From contig JAOZLK010000026.1 of NCBI GenBank assembly GCA_029934875.1, positions 9,421-16,299 of the forward strand: a DNA stretch of 6,879 nucleotides, in the 5' to 3' direction. Positions within the stretch are counted from its first letter, which is position 1. Every line of letters begins with the position of its first letter. This document shows, piece after piece, positions 1 through 6,879 of this stretch. The notes beneath the pieces were generated by a model. The model saw only the letters and a program-made list of their open reading frames with translations. It had not been told where the DNA came from and ran no database searches. The DNA is from Bacteroidales bacterium (lineage in GTDB: Bacteria; Bacteroidota; Bacteroidia; Bacteroidales; GCA-2748055). The translations under genes and the position numbers were made by a program.

Positions 1-2
1 GG

Positions 3-128
3 TTGCTGACCAGCTGAGGGCCGCGTGTCGCCCGTTGAGGGGCGACTCTCACCGGTTGATGGTCTGGATTCGCCCGTTGAGGGGCGACTCTCACCCGTTG
101 AGGGGCGACTCTCACCTGTGGAGGGTCT
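3..128 (-). repeat. Tandem 21-bp repeat encoding RPSTGES heptapeptides
   Basis: Six contiguous 21-bp units in the reading frame of the minus-strand gene encode RPSTGES four times, then RPSTGDT and RPSAGQQ (codons 540-581). The array may continue past the left edge, where the next partial codon is CCN (Pro). Units differ at synonymous sites: the leading Arg is AGA, CGC or CGG, and the Pro, Thr and Gly codons also vary. This is a low-complexity, probably disordered Pro/Ser/Thr-rich segment. The exact spacing, coding frame and lack of spacers rule out CRISPR. Confidence 0.9.
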
Positions 129-389
129 GTTGTTATCCACCTTGTTCCAGTTATCCCCGTCCTTTCGGTAAACATTTCCGCTCTTGTCGGTATAGACATT
201 GTTATTCCGGTTGGCAGGCTGAGCTGCCGGTTTTGATCTGTCCGCCGTCCCAACCTGGTTACCTGTTTTAGGATCGTAATGGGTATCCCCGGTGCGCTTT
301 ACACCCTGGGAACGGTTCTTATAAACATTATTTGAAGCCCTGTTCTGGGTAGTATAGGGGGTGGGCCTGCCATAATTCGGTTTATTGCC

Positions 390-479
390 CGCATTGTATC
401 CCGCCCGGTAACCGTGCCGATAGCCAGCCCGGTAACCATGATGATAACCATAGTGGTGTCCATGCCTGTAACCGGCAGG
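390..479 (-). repeat. Gly-Tyr-Arg/His low-complexity tract
   Basis: Codons 423-452 of the minus-strand gene encode an imperfect repeat built on GYRHG, GYHHG, GYRAG and GYNAG. It contains Gly, Tyr, Arg, His, Ala, Pro and Asn only. The preceding ~80 residues are also very rich in Tyr, Trp and Gly. Such tracts occur in adhesive or metal-binding surface proteins, but nothing here shows which role applies. Confidence 0.8.
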
Positions 480-1655
480 GCCCCAGTATCCATAATAGGG
501 AGCGCCCCAACCCACGGTCATCCATCCGTAAGAAACTCCGAAGGAGAATCCCCATCCGGTGTATGGATTCCATCTTACGCTGTAACCGTAGGTAACCGGC
601 CTGGGATAATAATAAGCACCATACCAGGGTTGGTAATAATAACCTGTCCCGTAGTAGACACAACCATGATAGGCGTAAGAATGTACATACCCCGGCGTAT
701 AACCCACATAAACCACCTCAGGAGTTGATTCATATATATACACATACTTCACGTTGTAAACCGGCGATTCAGGTGGTATCTCCTCCACCGATTCGGGCAC
801 AACAACACTCACAATCCAAGGTCCTGTAGGAGAATCTGACTCGAACCAGATGGCATTGTCGCAGCAGTAATACCTGTTTTCGATGAGCAGCACCGACTTA
901 TCGGTATTGACTGCATATTTCATGTTTGTACCTTCAATAGGCTCAAATTTTGGTTTCCCATCGTAGCTGAACTCAAGTTTAGCCTCTTCCTCAACAAGCT
1001 CAGTTGCATATCCATCCTCCCCTGTATCCAGGGCCTCCTCTGCGATCTCCTCCAGCTTTTTTGGCACCTTTTTGGTATACTCCCAATCCGCTGCGTTCTC
1101 GGATGTGTACCAGTGTGTTCCTCCATTGATATAGTAGACATCCTTTTTTGTGTCTTTCACAATAAAAAAAGGAGTATTGAGTACCTTTTCGTAATGGGTT
1201 TTCTCTATCTCCTGGAAGACGGGATCACCATCCACCAAAATCAGCGCAGTGGGAACTGTGGTAAATATGATCTCCGGGGGAGTATTGTTCAGGCCCTCTG
1301 ATAAGGCCATGGAGGTTTCAGCCATATCCAGATCTGCAAGCAGTTCATCCAGACCGAATTCCATTTCCCAATTAGGCACCTCACTTTCCAGGTAGGCGCT
1401 CAGCTTCTCAATATCTTCTTCTTCGATATCCGGGAACTTTGCGGCAGTCACTTCCATATCCTGCAGCAAAGCCGTTCTCTCATCCCGGTCAGTAGAAATT
1501 CTACAATCAAACCACATGGCACCAAACACAGGGCTTGTATACTCCTCATTTGTAATTGATACTGCCGAGCGGGCCTCAAGCCTGATGGCAGTGAGCGACT
1601 CTACCTGGGGCTGATAAATGACGATCCTGGTATTGTTCTTTTCAATTTGTTTTGG

Positions 1656-1658
1656 TCA
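1656..1658 (-). other. In-frame TGA (nonsense codon 30) just after the signal peptide
   Basis: The minus-strand codons read Gln-Asn-Asp-TGA-Pro-Lys-Gln-Ile. From memory, relatives carry a Trp-Pro pair here just after the signal peptide, so TGG to TGA (plus-strand C to T at 1656) is the simplest origin. Trp elsewhere in this gene and in both other genes is TGG, and no other gene here has an internal TGA, which argues against a recoded genetic code. Confidence 0.8.
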
Positions 1659-1745
1659 GTCATTCTGAGCCTGGGCGAAAAGCACAGCAGGGAGCAACAA
1701 AATGATGAAAGCTGCCAGCAGCTTTGAGTATGTTTTATGATGCAT

Positions 1746-1975
1746 TGTTATGTGTTTCATTTTGATACAAGTTAGCTATTTTATTGTTGCCTCTAAGCAT
1801 ATCAAATTTGGTTTTTTTCAAAAACGAAAGTGCTCATCTACTGAAAAGATTGCAGATTCAGAATCTTTTAACAAGAGTTTAACATGCTGTTATGATGATA
1901 CTTATACACGTTATAGCTATCTTGCCAGGACAATCAAACCCTCCACGACCCCGGGAGATTAATCACTTAAGGTCT
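1746..1975. other. AT-rich divergent intergenic region
   Basis: These 230 bases separate the minus-strand exported-protein gene from the plus-strand oxidoreductase gene, so promoters for both should lie here. I see no convincing match to the Bacteroidota consensus (TTTG then TAnnTTTG) on either strand. The leftward strand has a weak TTTTTG followed 17 bases later by TATGCT. A 70-codon plus-strand frame (1750-1962) lacks any recognisable protein features and is not called. The minus-strand gene may start at 1760, which would shorten this region by 15 bases. Confidence 0.6.
1844..1869. promoter_or_regulatory. Inverted repeat, possible operator
   Basis: AAAAGATT (1844-1851) and AATCTTTT (1862-1869) form perfect 8-base arms around a 10-base centre. 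Nested within is a tighter palindrome, AGATTC-A-GAATCT (1854-1866). It lies between two divergent genes, 107 bases before the oxidoreductase start and about 100 bases before the minus-strand start, which fits a regulator binding site. The stem is too AT-rich for a convincing intrinsic terminator. Chance occurrence in AT-rich DNA is possible. Confidence 0.35.
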
Positions 1976-3373
1976 ATGAAAAAAACAGATGAAACAATGG
2001 CTGGCTTCAGAGCCCAGCTTACAGGGAAAGTGATTCTTCCCGACGATTCCGCCTACGATGAAGCCAGGACAATCTGGAACGGAATGTTCGATAAGAAACC
2101 TGCCATCATTGCCAGGTGTCTGAATGCCGGGGATGTTTCCCATTCGGTCAAATTTGCCCGCGCCAACGAACTCCTGATCGCCGTAAAGGGCGGGGGACAT
2201 AACTCGGCAGGAAATGCAGTCTGCGATGACGGGATGGTAATCGACCTGTCGCTCATGCAGAAGGTGGATGTGGATGCGGATGCAGAGTCCGATGCAGAGT
2301 CGGGGACTGCCAGCGTAGAAGGCGGATGCCTGCTGAGCGCTGTGGATCAGGCCACCCAGGAACATGGCATGGCGGTCTCGGCCGGCATCGTCTCTCACAC
2401 CGGGGTTGGAGGATTGACCCTTGGGGGAGGATTCGGATGGATCAGCCGCAAGTATGGGCTCACGGTAGATAACCTCTTGTCAGTGGAGATGGTGACTGCC
2501 GATGGTAAAATTGTCCGGGCCAGCGAGTCGGAGAATCCCGACCTGTTCTGGGCCGTACGCGGGGGAGGTGGAAACTTTGGCATTGTAACAACTTTCGTGT
2601 TCCGGGCAGCCCGCATCGGGAATGAGGTCTACAGCGGCCCTATCGTCAAACGATTTGAGGATCTCAAATCCTACATACAGTTTCACCGGGAGTTTGTAAG
2701 GACCATGCCCGACGAAATGACCATCTGGATGGTGGTACGTCATGCCCCACCCCTACCCTTCATCGATGAATCCTCTCATGGCGAACTGGTCATTCTGATC
2801 CCATTTGCCTGGCTGGGGGATCCGGCAGAGGGCGAAAAGCTGATCCAGCCCATCAGGGATCAGGGGGAAACCATAGGTGATGCCTCTGGCATGAAGCCTT
2901 GGGCCGGATGGCAGTCAGCCTTCGACGGACTGGTTGAGCACGGCGCAAGGAACTACTGGAAGTCACATCATCTGACCGACCTGTCAGACGGCTGTATTGA
3001 TCAGATTCAACACTTTGCAAAAAGCTTGCCCAGCGCCGAGAGCGAAATTTTCATCCCTCATATGGAAGGAGCCCCCTCCCGCGTGGCACCCGAAGCCACT
3101 GCCTTCCCTCACCGGAACACGCCCTTTCTTCTGAACCTGCATACCCGCTGGCGGGAAAAAGAAGATGACAAGGAAGCCATTGCATGGGCAAAGGATTTCC
3201 ACGATGCCACACGGCCATACAGCCAGGGGGTTTATGTGAATTTTTTAAGTGAAGAGGGAGCCGACAGGGTCAGGGAGGCCTATACCGAGAAGGTGTGGGA
3301 GCGGCTAGTGGTAGCCAAGCGTAAATGGGATCCGGAAAATGTGTTCCGCATGAACCAAAATATTGCTCCTTAG
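1976..3373 (+). CDS. FAD-binding oxidoreductase, berberine-bridge/6-hydroxynicotine oxidase type
   Basis: Seen: 465 residues ending in TAG. An FAD-binding (PCMH-type, FAD_binding_4) domain spans about 40-210, with KGGGHNSAGN (71-80), TGVGGLTLGGGFGW (142-155) and AVRGGGGNFGIVT (193-205). A C-terminal BBE segment (about 418-462) ends YVNFLSEEG...KRKWDPENVFRMNQNI. Known: the family oxidises alcohols, amines or sugars, passing electrons to O2 or another acceptor; the His in GGGH (His75) is the usual 8-alpha-histidyl FAD attachment site. The second, cysteinyl attachment site of bicovalent members is absent (GIVSHTGVGG, 137-146), so a single covalent link is expected. There is no signal peptide, hence probably cytoplasmic. 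The substrate cannot be read from sequence. Start: ATG 1976 with AAGG just upstream; the frame extends to ATG 1892, but those 28 extra residues do not resemble the family, and ATG 1997 is possible. A short acidic DAES duplication lies at 102-109. The next gene starts 48 bases downstream on the same strand. Confidence 0.95.
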   Translation: MKKTDETMAGFRAQLTGKVILPDDSAYDEARTIWNGMFDKKPAIIARCLNAGDVSHSVKFARANELLIAVKGGGHNSAGNAVCDDGMVIDLSLMQKVDVDADAESDAESGTASVEGGCLLSAVDQATQEHGMAVSAGIVSHTGVGGLTLGGGFGWISRKYGLTVDNLLSVEMVTADGKIVRASESENPDLFWAVRGGGGNFGIVTTFVFRAARIGNEVYSGPIVKRFEDLKSYIQFHREFVRTMPDEMTIWMVVRHAPPLPFIDESSHGELVILIPFAWLGDPAEGEKLIQPIRDQGETIGDASGMKPWAGWQSAFDGLVEHGARNYWKSHHLTDLSDGCIDQIQHFAKSLPSAESEIFIPHMEGAPSRVAPEATAFPHRNTPFLLNLHTRWREKEDDKEAIAWAKDFHDATRPYSQGVYVNFLSEEGADRVREAYTEKVWERLVVAKRKWDPENVFRMNQNIAP

Positions 3374-3421
3374 TTTCAAATAAGCGATTTAGTTCTCATC
3401 TTTGGCTTAAATAGCTGAATA

Positions 3422-6400
3422 ATGGGGAAAATCACCGTAGAGATTGGGCTCTGCATATCATTCCTTTTTTTGTCACTGGACCTGAGTTCGCAGCTTAGCA
3501 TCAATGAAATTATGGCTTCCAATGCCAGTGTTCATGCCGACCTCGATTTCGGAAGCTATTGTGACTGGATAGAGCTCCATAACAGTGGTGATGAGGACCT
3601 TGATCTGAGTGGCTACTTCCTGTCCGATGATGCCACAAACCCGGGCATGTGGGAGTTCCAGTCAGGTACCATACTCTCCGCCCACAGCTACCTGCTTGTC
3701 TACGCCGATGGCATAGGATACGGTTTACACAGCAACTTTAAGCTGGCAAAGGAAGGAGAACTCTTGCTGCTTTTCGATCCACAGTCAAAGATCATCGATT
3801 CACTTTCCTATCCCCTGCAAAAAACAGATATCTCCTATGGGAGAAGCGGAGACGGGACCCGGCAAAAGGGTTATTTTGAGTCTCCTACCCCTGGAACAGC
3901 AAACGGCAATAAGCTTATAATGGGGATCTCAGCAAACCCGGTATTCTCAAGGGCCAGCGGATTCTATGGAACTTACATTTCTTTAAGTCTCTCCTCTGCC
4001 GACCCCTTGGCCAGGATCCACTACACCACCAACGGAAGAAGCCCCAAAGAAAGCAATGCCCTCTATACTGGGCCCCTTGAAATCAGGGAAACCACCGTAG
4101 TACGGGCAAAAACCTTCACCGACAATATGCTGGAAGGCATGATCGTGACCCAATCCTATTTCATCAACGAGGAGCAGAACCTGCCTGTTGTATCCCTGGC
4201 CACAAGTCCGGGTAATTTCTTTAGCGACGAATACGGAATATATGTAGAAGGCAGTGCCGGTAAACCGGGTTACTGTACAGATGTTCCCCACAATGTGAAC
4301 CAGGACTGGGAACGAGCTGTAAACATCGAATTGATTGAAAAAGACGGAACCCGGGGCCTCAACCAGGTGGCCGGGGTAAAAATATTCGGAGGCTGCTCCC
4401 GGGTCCGATACCCCGTGAAATCCCTGGCCTTTTACGCCCGTAAAGAATATGAGACCGATGCCTTTTCCTATCGCCTCTTCCCGGATAAGGAAAACGACAA
4501 ATATGAAAGCTTCGTCCTGCGTGCATCAGCCGACGATCAGCCCTTTACCCTTTTCAGGGATCCCCTGGCCCATATGCTGGTGAAGGATGTAATTAAGGTG
4601 GATATGCAGGCCTATCGCCCGGTGGTGGTCTATATTAACGGGGAATACTGGGGCATACATAACCTGCGTGAGAAAATCAACGAACATTATGCGGAAGACA
4701 ATTTCGATGTAAATTCCGATTCGGTGGATATGGTGAAAAGAAATCCCGAAAACATTGGTAGTGTCATTTCGGGAAGCGCAGATCACTACAATGCCATGAT
4801 CGACTACCTGAAGGACAATGACATTAGTCAGGATGCCCACTATGAATATATAAATACCCAGATGGATGTGGATGAGTACCTGAACTACCAGATTATCCAG
4901 ATCTTTTTCGGGGGACGCGACTGGCCGGGGAACAACATAAAATTCTGGCGAAGCCGGGAAGAACCATACAATCGCTGGCGCTGGGTTTTATACGACCTCG
5001 ATCATGTGTTCAAAGACTTTTCTTCAGATATAATGGCAGAGGCCACCGATGAGGACTGTGGGTGCACATGGCCCAATCCTCCCTGGTCCACCTACCTCTT
5101 CCGGCGATTATTGGAGAATGAGTCTTTTAAAAATGAGTATCAGCAGCGCGTTGCCATTTACTCCACCACCCACTTCTCAAGGGAACGGGTGCATGAGTAC
5201 ATCGACCGGATGCAGGCTGAACTGGCTCCCGAGATACCCAGGCACATCGAACGCTGGGGCGATGCAAAGGTTGATCTTCATGACAATACCTGGATGTCGC
5301 CCATTTTCTCTTCTGTGGAAGAGTGGGAAGCCAATGTGGATGTGATGCGTCATTTCACCGACACAAGACATGAACTGGCAGTGAAGCAAATGAACGATTA
5401 CTTTGGCATAGAAGGCCTTTCTGCCCTTAAGGTCCGGGTGGAACCCGTCGGAAGCGGCAACATAAAAATTGGCAGGACCCTGCTTCCGGGACAGGAATTT
5501 TCCGGTGAATTTAGCGATGGTACCCAGATTAAAGCAGTGGGTCTTGCAGGACCCGGTTACCACTTTTCGCATTGGATCAGTCACAATCTCGGGTCCCGTA
5601 ACAACTCGCTGCTTAGCTCGGGTGACCAATGGAAATACCTGGTATCAAGAGACATGCCGGGAGCCGACTGGATCAGTGCTGTGTATGATGACAGCGATTG
5701 GACATCGGGCCCCTCCCAGCTGGGATATGGAGATGGCGACGAGGCAACAGTGCTTGAATACGGTGGGAACCCGGATAATAAAAACATCACCACCTGGTTC
5801 AGGAAAAAAGTCCTGATTGAAGATAAAGCCCTTTATGAAGGCTATTCCTTGAAGCTGCTCAGAGACGATGGAGCCCGGGTATATATAAACGGGACCGAGA
5901 TGATCCGGGATAACATGCAGCGCTGGTCTCTGAGTAGCAGTGCAACAGCCCAGGCGCAGGTAAACGGAAGCGATGAATCCGAATGGCACAGCTTCCGGCT
6001 TAACCCGGACATATTCCAAAATGGGGACAACCAGATTGCGGTGGAGATTCACCAGGTCGATCGCAGCAGTTCCGACATCAGCTTTGACCTTGAACTGATG
6101 GCACTAAGCCATGAGGAGGGCCCGGCAAGCACGATCCATGAAAAAGAGCTGAACTTTGAAATGACAGAGGGTCGGGATCTCACCGCAGTTATGAGCTCCA
6201 ACACTGAAGTAATTGACAAGCTGTATATTAATGAGATTGTAGCCAGCAATGCAGACGATATCCGGGACGAAATGGGCGAATATGAAGACTGGATTGAGAT
6301 CTACAACAGCGGAGACGAGACGGTGGATCTGGCCGGACTGTTCCTCACCGATAAGCTGCAGGGAACGGAACGCTGGACCTTCCCGGCAGACCAGGCTGAA

Positions 6401-6879
6401 AGCACTTCAGTTCAGGCCAAGGGCTTCATCCTGATTTTTGCCGACAACGAGGTAAAAGAAGGACCTCTGCACACCAATTTCAAACTGAGCAAGGCGGGAG
6501 AAGAGGTCGCCCTGCTTCAGAAGATTGGCGAGGATACCCTGGTCATTGATCACCTGGTTTACGGTAGCCAGACCACCGATATAAGTTTTGGACGCTACCC
6601 CGACGGGGGACTTATGTTTGAATACATGACCCTCACTACGCCGGCAGGCCCCAACACGATTGGAACAGGGATCGGGGACAAAGACAGCCCACTTCCGAAT
6701 CCTGAAGAAAGCCTTACAGTTTACCCGGTTCCCACCCATGGTCCGCTTTACATCAGCTTCGGCGAAGAGCTGGCCAGCCGTGACCTGCCGGTCAGACTGG
6801 TGGTCTATAATATGAGCGGCAGCGTGGTACACGACTCCAAACACCAATCCTCGTCCCAGATCAGTCTTTCACTGGAAAA
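3422..6879 (+). CDS. Secreted CotH-kinase-fold protein with two lamin-tail domains and T9SS sorting domain (partial, 3' end beyond window)
   Basis: Seen: 1152 codons open to the edge. Order: signal peptide (1-24, core IGLCISFLFLSL, cut near SSQ); lamin-tail domain 1 (25-160); chitobiase/hexosaminidase C-terminal-like domain (169-249, with IHYTTNGRSP); CotH domain (254 to about 660) from LPVVSL, with VYINGEYWGIHNLREKI (403-419), GGRDWPGNN (497-505) and LYDLDHVF (523-530); bacterial repeat-like domain (668-720, VEPVGSGNI...GYHFSHW); galactose-binding-like domain (about 730-900, WKYLV, SQLGYGDGDEATV, LLRDDGARVYINGTE); lamin-tail domain 2 (about 934-1077); start of a type A T9SS sorting domain (1098-1152, VYPVPTHGPLYI...VVYNMSGSVV) lacking its end. 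Known: CotH proteins have an atypical protein-kinase fold; the acidic DxD region (Asp525, Asp527) and the GRDWPGNN Asp500 fit its metal/ATP-binding residues. Inferred: exported by Sec, then T9SS to the surface or medium; substrate unknown. No clear Shine-Dalgarno, as is common in this phylum. No other in-frame ATG precedes the signal peptide closely. Confidence 0.95.
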   Translation, partial: MGKITVEIGLCISFLFLSLDLSSQLSINEIMASNASVHADLDFGSYCDWIELHNSGDEDLDLSGYFLSDDATNPGMWEFQSGTILSAHSYLLVYADGIGYGLHSNFKLAKEGELLLLFDPQSKIIDSLSYPLQKTDISYGRSGDGTRQKGYFESPTPGTANGNKLIMGISANPVFSRASGFYGTYISLSLSSADPLARIHYTTNGRSPKESNALYTGPLEIRETTVVRAKTFTDNMLEGMIVTQSYFINEEQNLPVVSLATSPGNFFSDEYGIYVEGSAGKPGYCTDVPHNVNQDWERAVNIELIEKDGTRGLNQVAGVKIFGGCSRVRYPVKSLAFYARKEYETDAFSYRLFPDKENDKYESFVLRASADDQPFTLFRDPLAHMLVKDVIKVDMQAYRPVVVYINGEYWGIHNLREKINEHYAEDNFDVNSDSVDMVKRNPENIGSVISGSADHYNAMIDYLKDNDISQDAHYEYINTQMDVDEYLNYQIIQIFFGGRDWPGNNIKFWRSREEPYNRWRWVLYDLDHVFKDFSSDIMAEATDEDCGCTWPNPPWSTYLFRRLLENESFKNEYQQRVAIYSTTHFSRERVHEYIDRMQAELAPEIPRHIERWGDAKVDLHDNTWMSPIFSSVEEWEANVDVMRHFTDTRHELAVKQMNDYFGIEGLSALKVRVEPVGSGNIKIGRTLLPGQEFSGEFSDGTQIKAVGLAGPGYHFSHWISHNLGSRNNSLLSSGDQWKYLVSRDMPGADWISAVYDDSDWTSGPSQLGYGDGDEATVLEYGGNPDNKNITTWFRKKVLIEDKALYEGYSLKLLRDDGARVYINGTEMIRDNMQRWSLSSSATAQAQVNGSDESEWHSFRLNPDIFQNGDNQIAVEIHQVDRSSSDISFDLELMALSHEEGPASTIHEKELNFEMTEGRDLTAVMSSNTEVIDKLYINEIVASNADDIRDEMGEYEDWIEIYNSGDETVDLAGLFLTDKLQGTERWTFPADQAESTSVQAKGFILIFADNEVKEGPLHTNFKLSKAGEEVALLQKIGEDTLVIDHLVYGSQTTDISFGRYPDGGLMFEYMTLTTPAGPNTIGTGIGDKDSPLPNPEESLTVYPVPTHGPLYISFGEELASRDLPVRLVVYNMSGSVVHDSKHQSSSQISLSLE
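3494..3901 (+). repeat. Lamin-tail domain, copy 1 (N-terminal)
   Basis: Part of the CotH gene. Shared landmarks with copy 2: INEIMASN, DWIELHNSGDE, LSGYFLSDD, HSNFKLAKEGE, DISYGR and a closing SPTPGTANG. Lamin-tail domains are immunoglobulin-like folds that occur on many secreted bacterial proteins, where they are thought to aid binding or anchoring. Confidence 0.85.
6221..6652 (+). repeat. Lamin-tail domain, copy 2 (C-terminal)
   Basis: Part of the CotH gene. It reads INEIVASN, DWIEIYNSGDE, LAGLFLTDK, HTNFKLSKAGE, DISFGR and closes TTPAGPNTI, matching copy 1 landmark by landmark. It sits directly before the T9SS sorting domain. The two copies have diverged widely outside these landmarks, so the duplication is old or the domains were acquired separately. 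Confidence 0.85.
6713..6879 (+). other. Start of T9SS type A C-terminal sorting domain
   Basis: Residues 1098-1152 read LTVYPVPTHGPLYI, then RLVVYNMSGSVV, the usual landmarks of the type A sorting domain that directs cargo through the type IX secretion system. The final strand (around the usual Y-x-V/L-K motif) and the stop codon lie beyond the window. Confidence 0.85.

Larger units (their letters stand above)
1..1745 (-). pseudogene. Exported Tyr/Gly-rich repeat protein, interrupted by an in-frame stop (partial, runs off left edge)
   Basis: Seen: from ATG at 1745-1743 the minus-strand frame encodes a signal peptide (MHHKTYSK, then a hydrophobic LLAAFIILLLPAVLF core, likely cleaved near AQA), then TGA at codon 30. 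After the TGA the same frame stays open for over 550 codons to the window edge. An in-frame ATG five codons upstream (1760-1758) is an alternative start. Order after the stop: a domain with IYQPQVES and STDRDERT motifs (about 31-165), two related modules (175-234 and 265-323), a Tyr/Trp-rich domain with YVGYTPGY and YYYPRPVTYGY (about 340-422), a Gly-Tyr-Arg/His tract (423-452), a polar Asn/Lys-rich linker, and RPSTGES heptads from residue 540. Known: it resembles a Bacteroidota family often auto-named 'carbohydrate-binding family V/XII'; I know of no proven function. Inferred: an exported envelope or surface protein. As read, no exported full-length product could be made without readthrough, because later ATGs (first at codon 77) lack the signal peptide. 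A sequencing error would make it an intact gene. Confidence 0.75.

Noticed and set aside
24..128. Regular direct repeats near the left edge as a possible CRISPR array or iteron set
   Set aside because: Units are exactly 21 bp, contiguous without spacers, and encode a heptapeptide in the frame of the minus-strand gene.
35..271. Plus-strand open frame opposite the exported-protein gene
   Set aside because: It is antisense to the clearly coding minus-strand frame; its repeats only mirror the heptad array.
1656..1658. TGA as a selenocysteine codon or recoded Trp
   Set aside because: No hairpin of the bacterial SECIS kind is evident just downstream, the family is not a selenoprotein family known to me, and Trp is TGG throughout the window.
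1750..1962. Small plus-strand gene in the divergent intergenic region
   Set aside because: Composition is random-looking, no ribosome-binding site or homology is apparent, and it overlaps the next gene's upstream region.
1892..1975. Upstream start for the oxidoreductase at ATG 1892
   Set aside because: The 28 extra residues have no family resemblance and no signal-peptide character; ATG 1976 gives the usual family length and N-terminus.
3982..5629. Other antisense and alternate-frame open frames within the CotH gene
   Set aside because: All lie inside a continuous, domain-rich plus frame and have no independent support.
6407..6847. Long minus-strand open frame opposite the CotH gene
   Set aside because: The plus frame shows clear lamin-tail and T9SS sorting motifs here; the antisense frame shows no recognisable domain.

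Overview
The window most likely comes from a member of the Bacteroidota. The strongest evidence is the right-hand gene: a secreted CotH-type protein with lamin-tail domains whose C-terminus begins a type IX secretion (T9SS) sorting domain, a combination typical of that phylum. The left-hand gene belongs to a Tyr/Gly-rich exported family that I know mainly from Bacteroidota. The genus cannot be fixed; an environmental Bacteroidia or Marinilabiliales-like organism is a guess.

Layout. (1) Positions 1-1745, minus strand: a long exported-protein gene that runs off the left edge. It has a signal peptide, two related ~60-residue modules, a Tyr/Trp-rich domain, a Gly-Tyr-Arg/His tract and a heptapeptide tandem repeat. 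Its frame is open over 581 codons except for one in-frame TGA at codon 30, directly after the signal peptide and where relatives appear to carry Trp. As read, it is a nonsense-interrupted gene (or a sequencing error). (2) Positions 1746-1975: an AT-rich divergent intergenic region with an operator-like inverted repeat. (3) Positions 1976-3373, plus strand: an intact cytoplasmic FAD-linked oxidoreductase of the berberine-bridge/6-hydroxynicotine oxidase type, with a candidate flavin-linking His75. (4) A 48-bp gap. (5) Positions 3422 to the right edge, plus strand: a large multidomain secreted protein, ordered signal peptide, lamin tail, chitobiase-like C-terminal domain, CotH kinase fold, bacterial repeat-like domain, galactose-binding-like domain, second lamin tail, T9SS sorting domain (cut by the edge).

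The genes do not form an obvious pathway. The two plus-strand genes are close enough to be co-transcribed, but one product looks cytoplasmic and the other cell-surface. I see no RNA gene, CRISPR array, insertion sequence or defence system. The most notable points are the single nonsense codon in an otherwise well-kept gene, the duplicated lamin-tail domains bracketing an apparently intact CotH core, and the several protein-level repeats.
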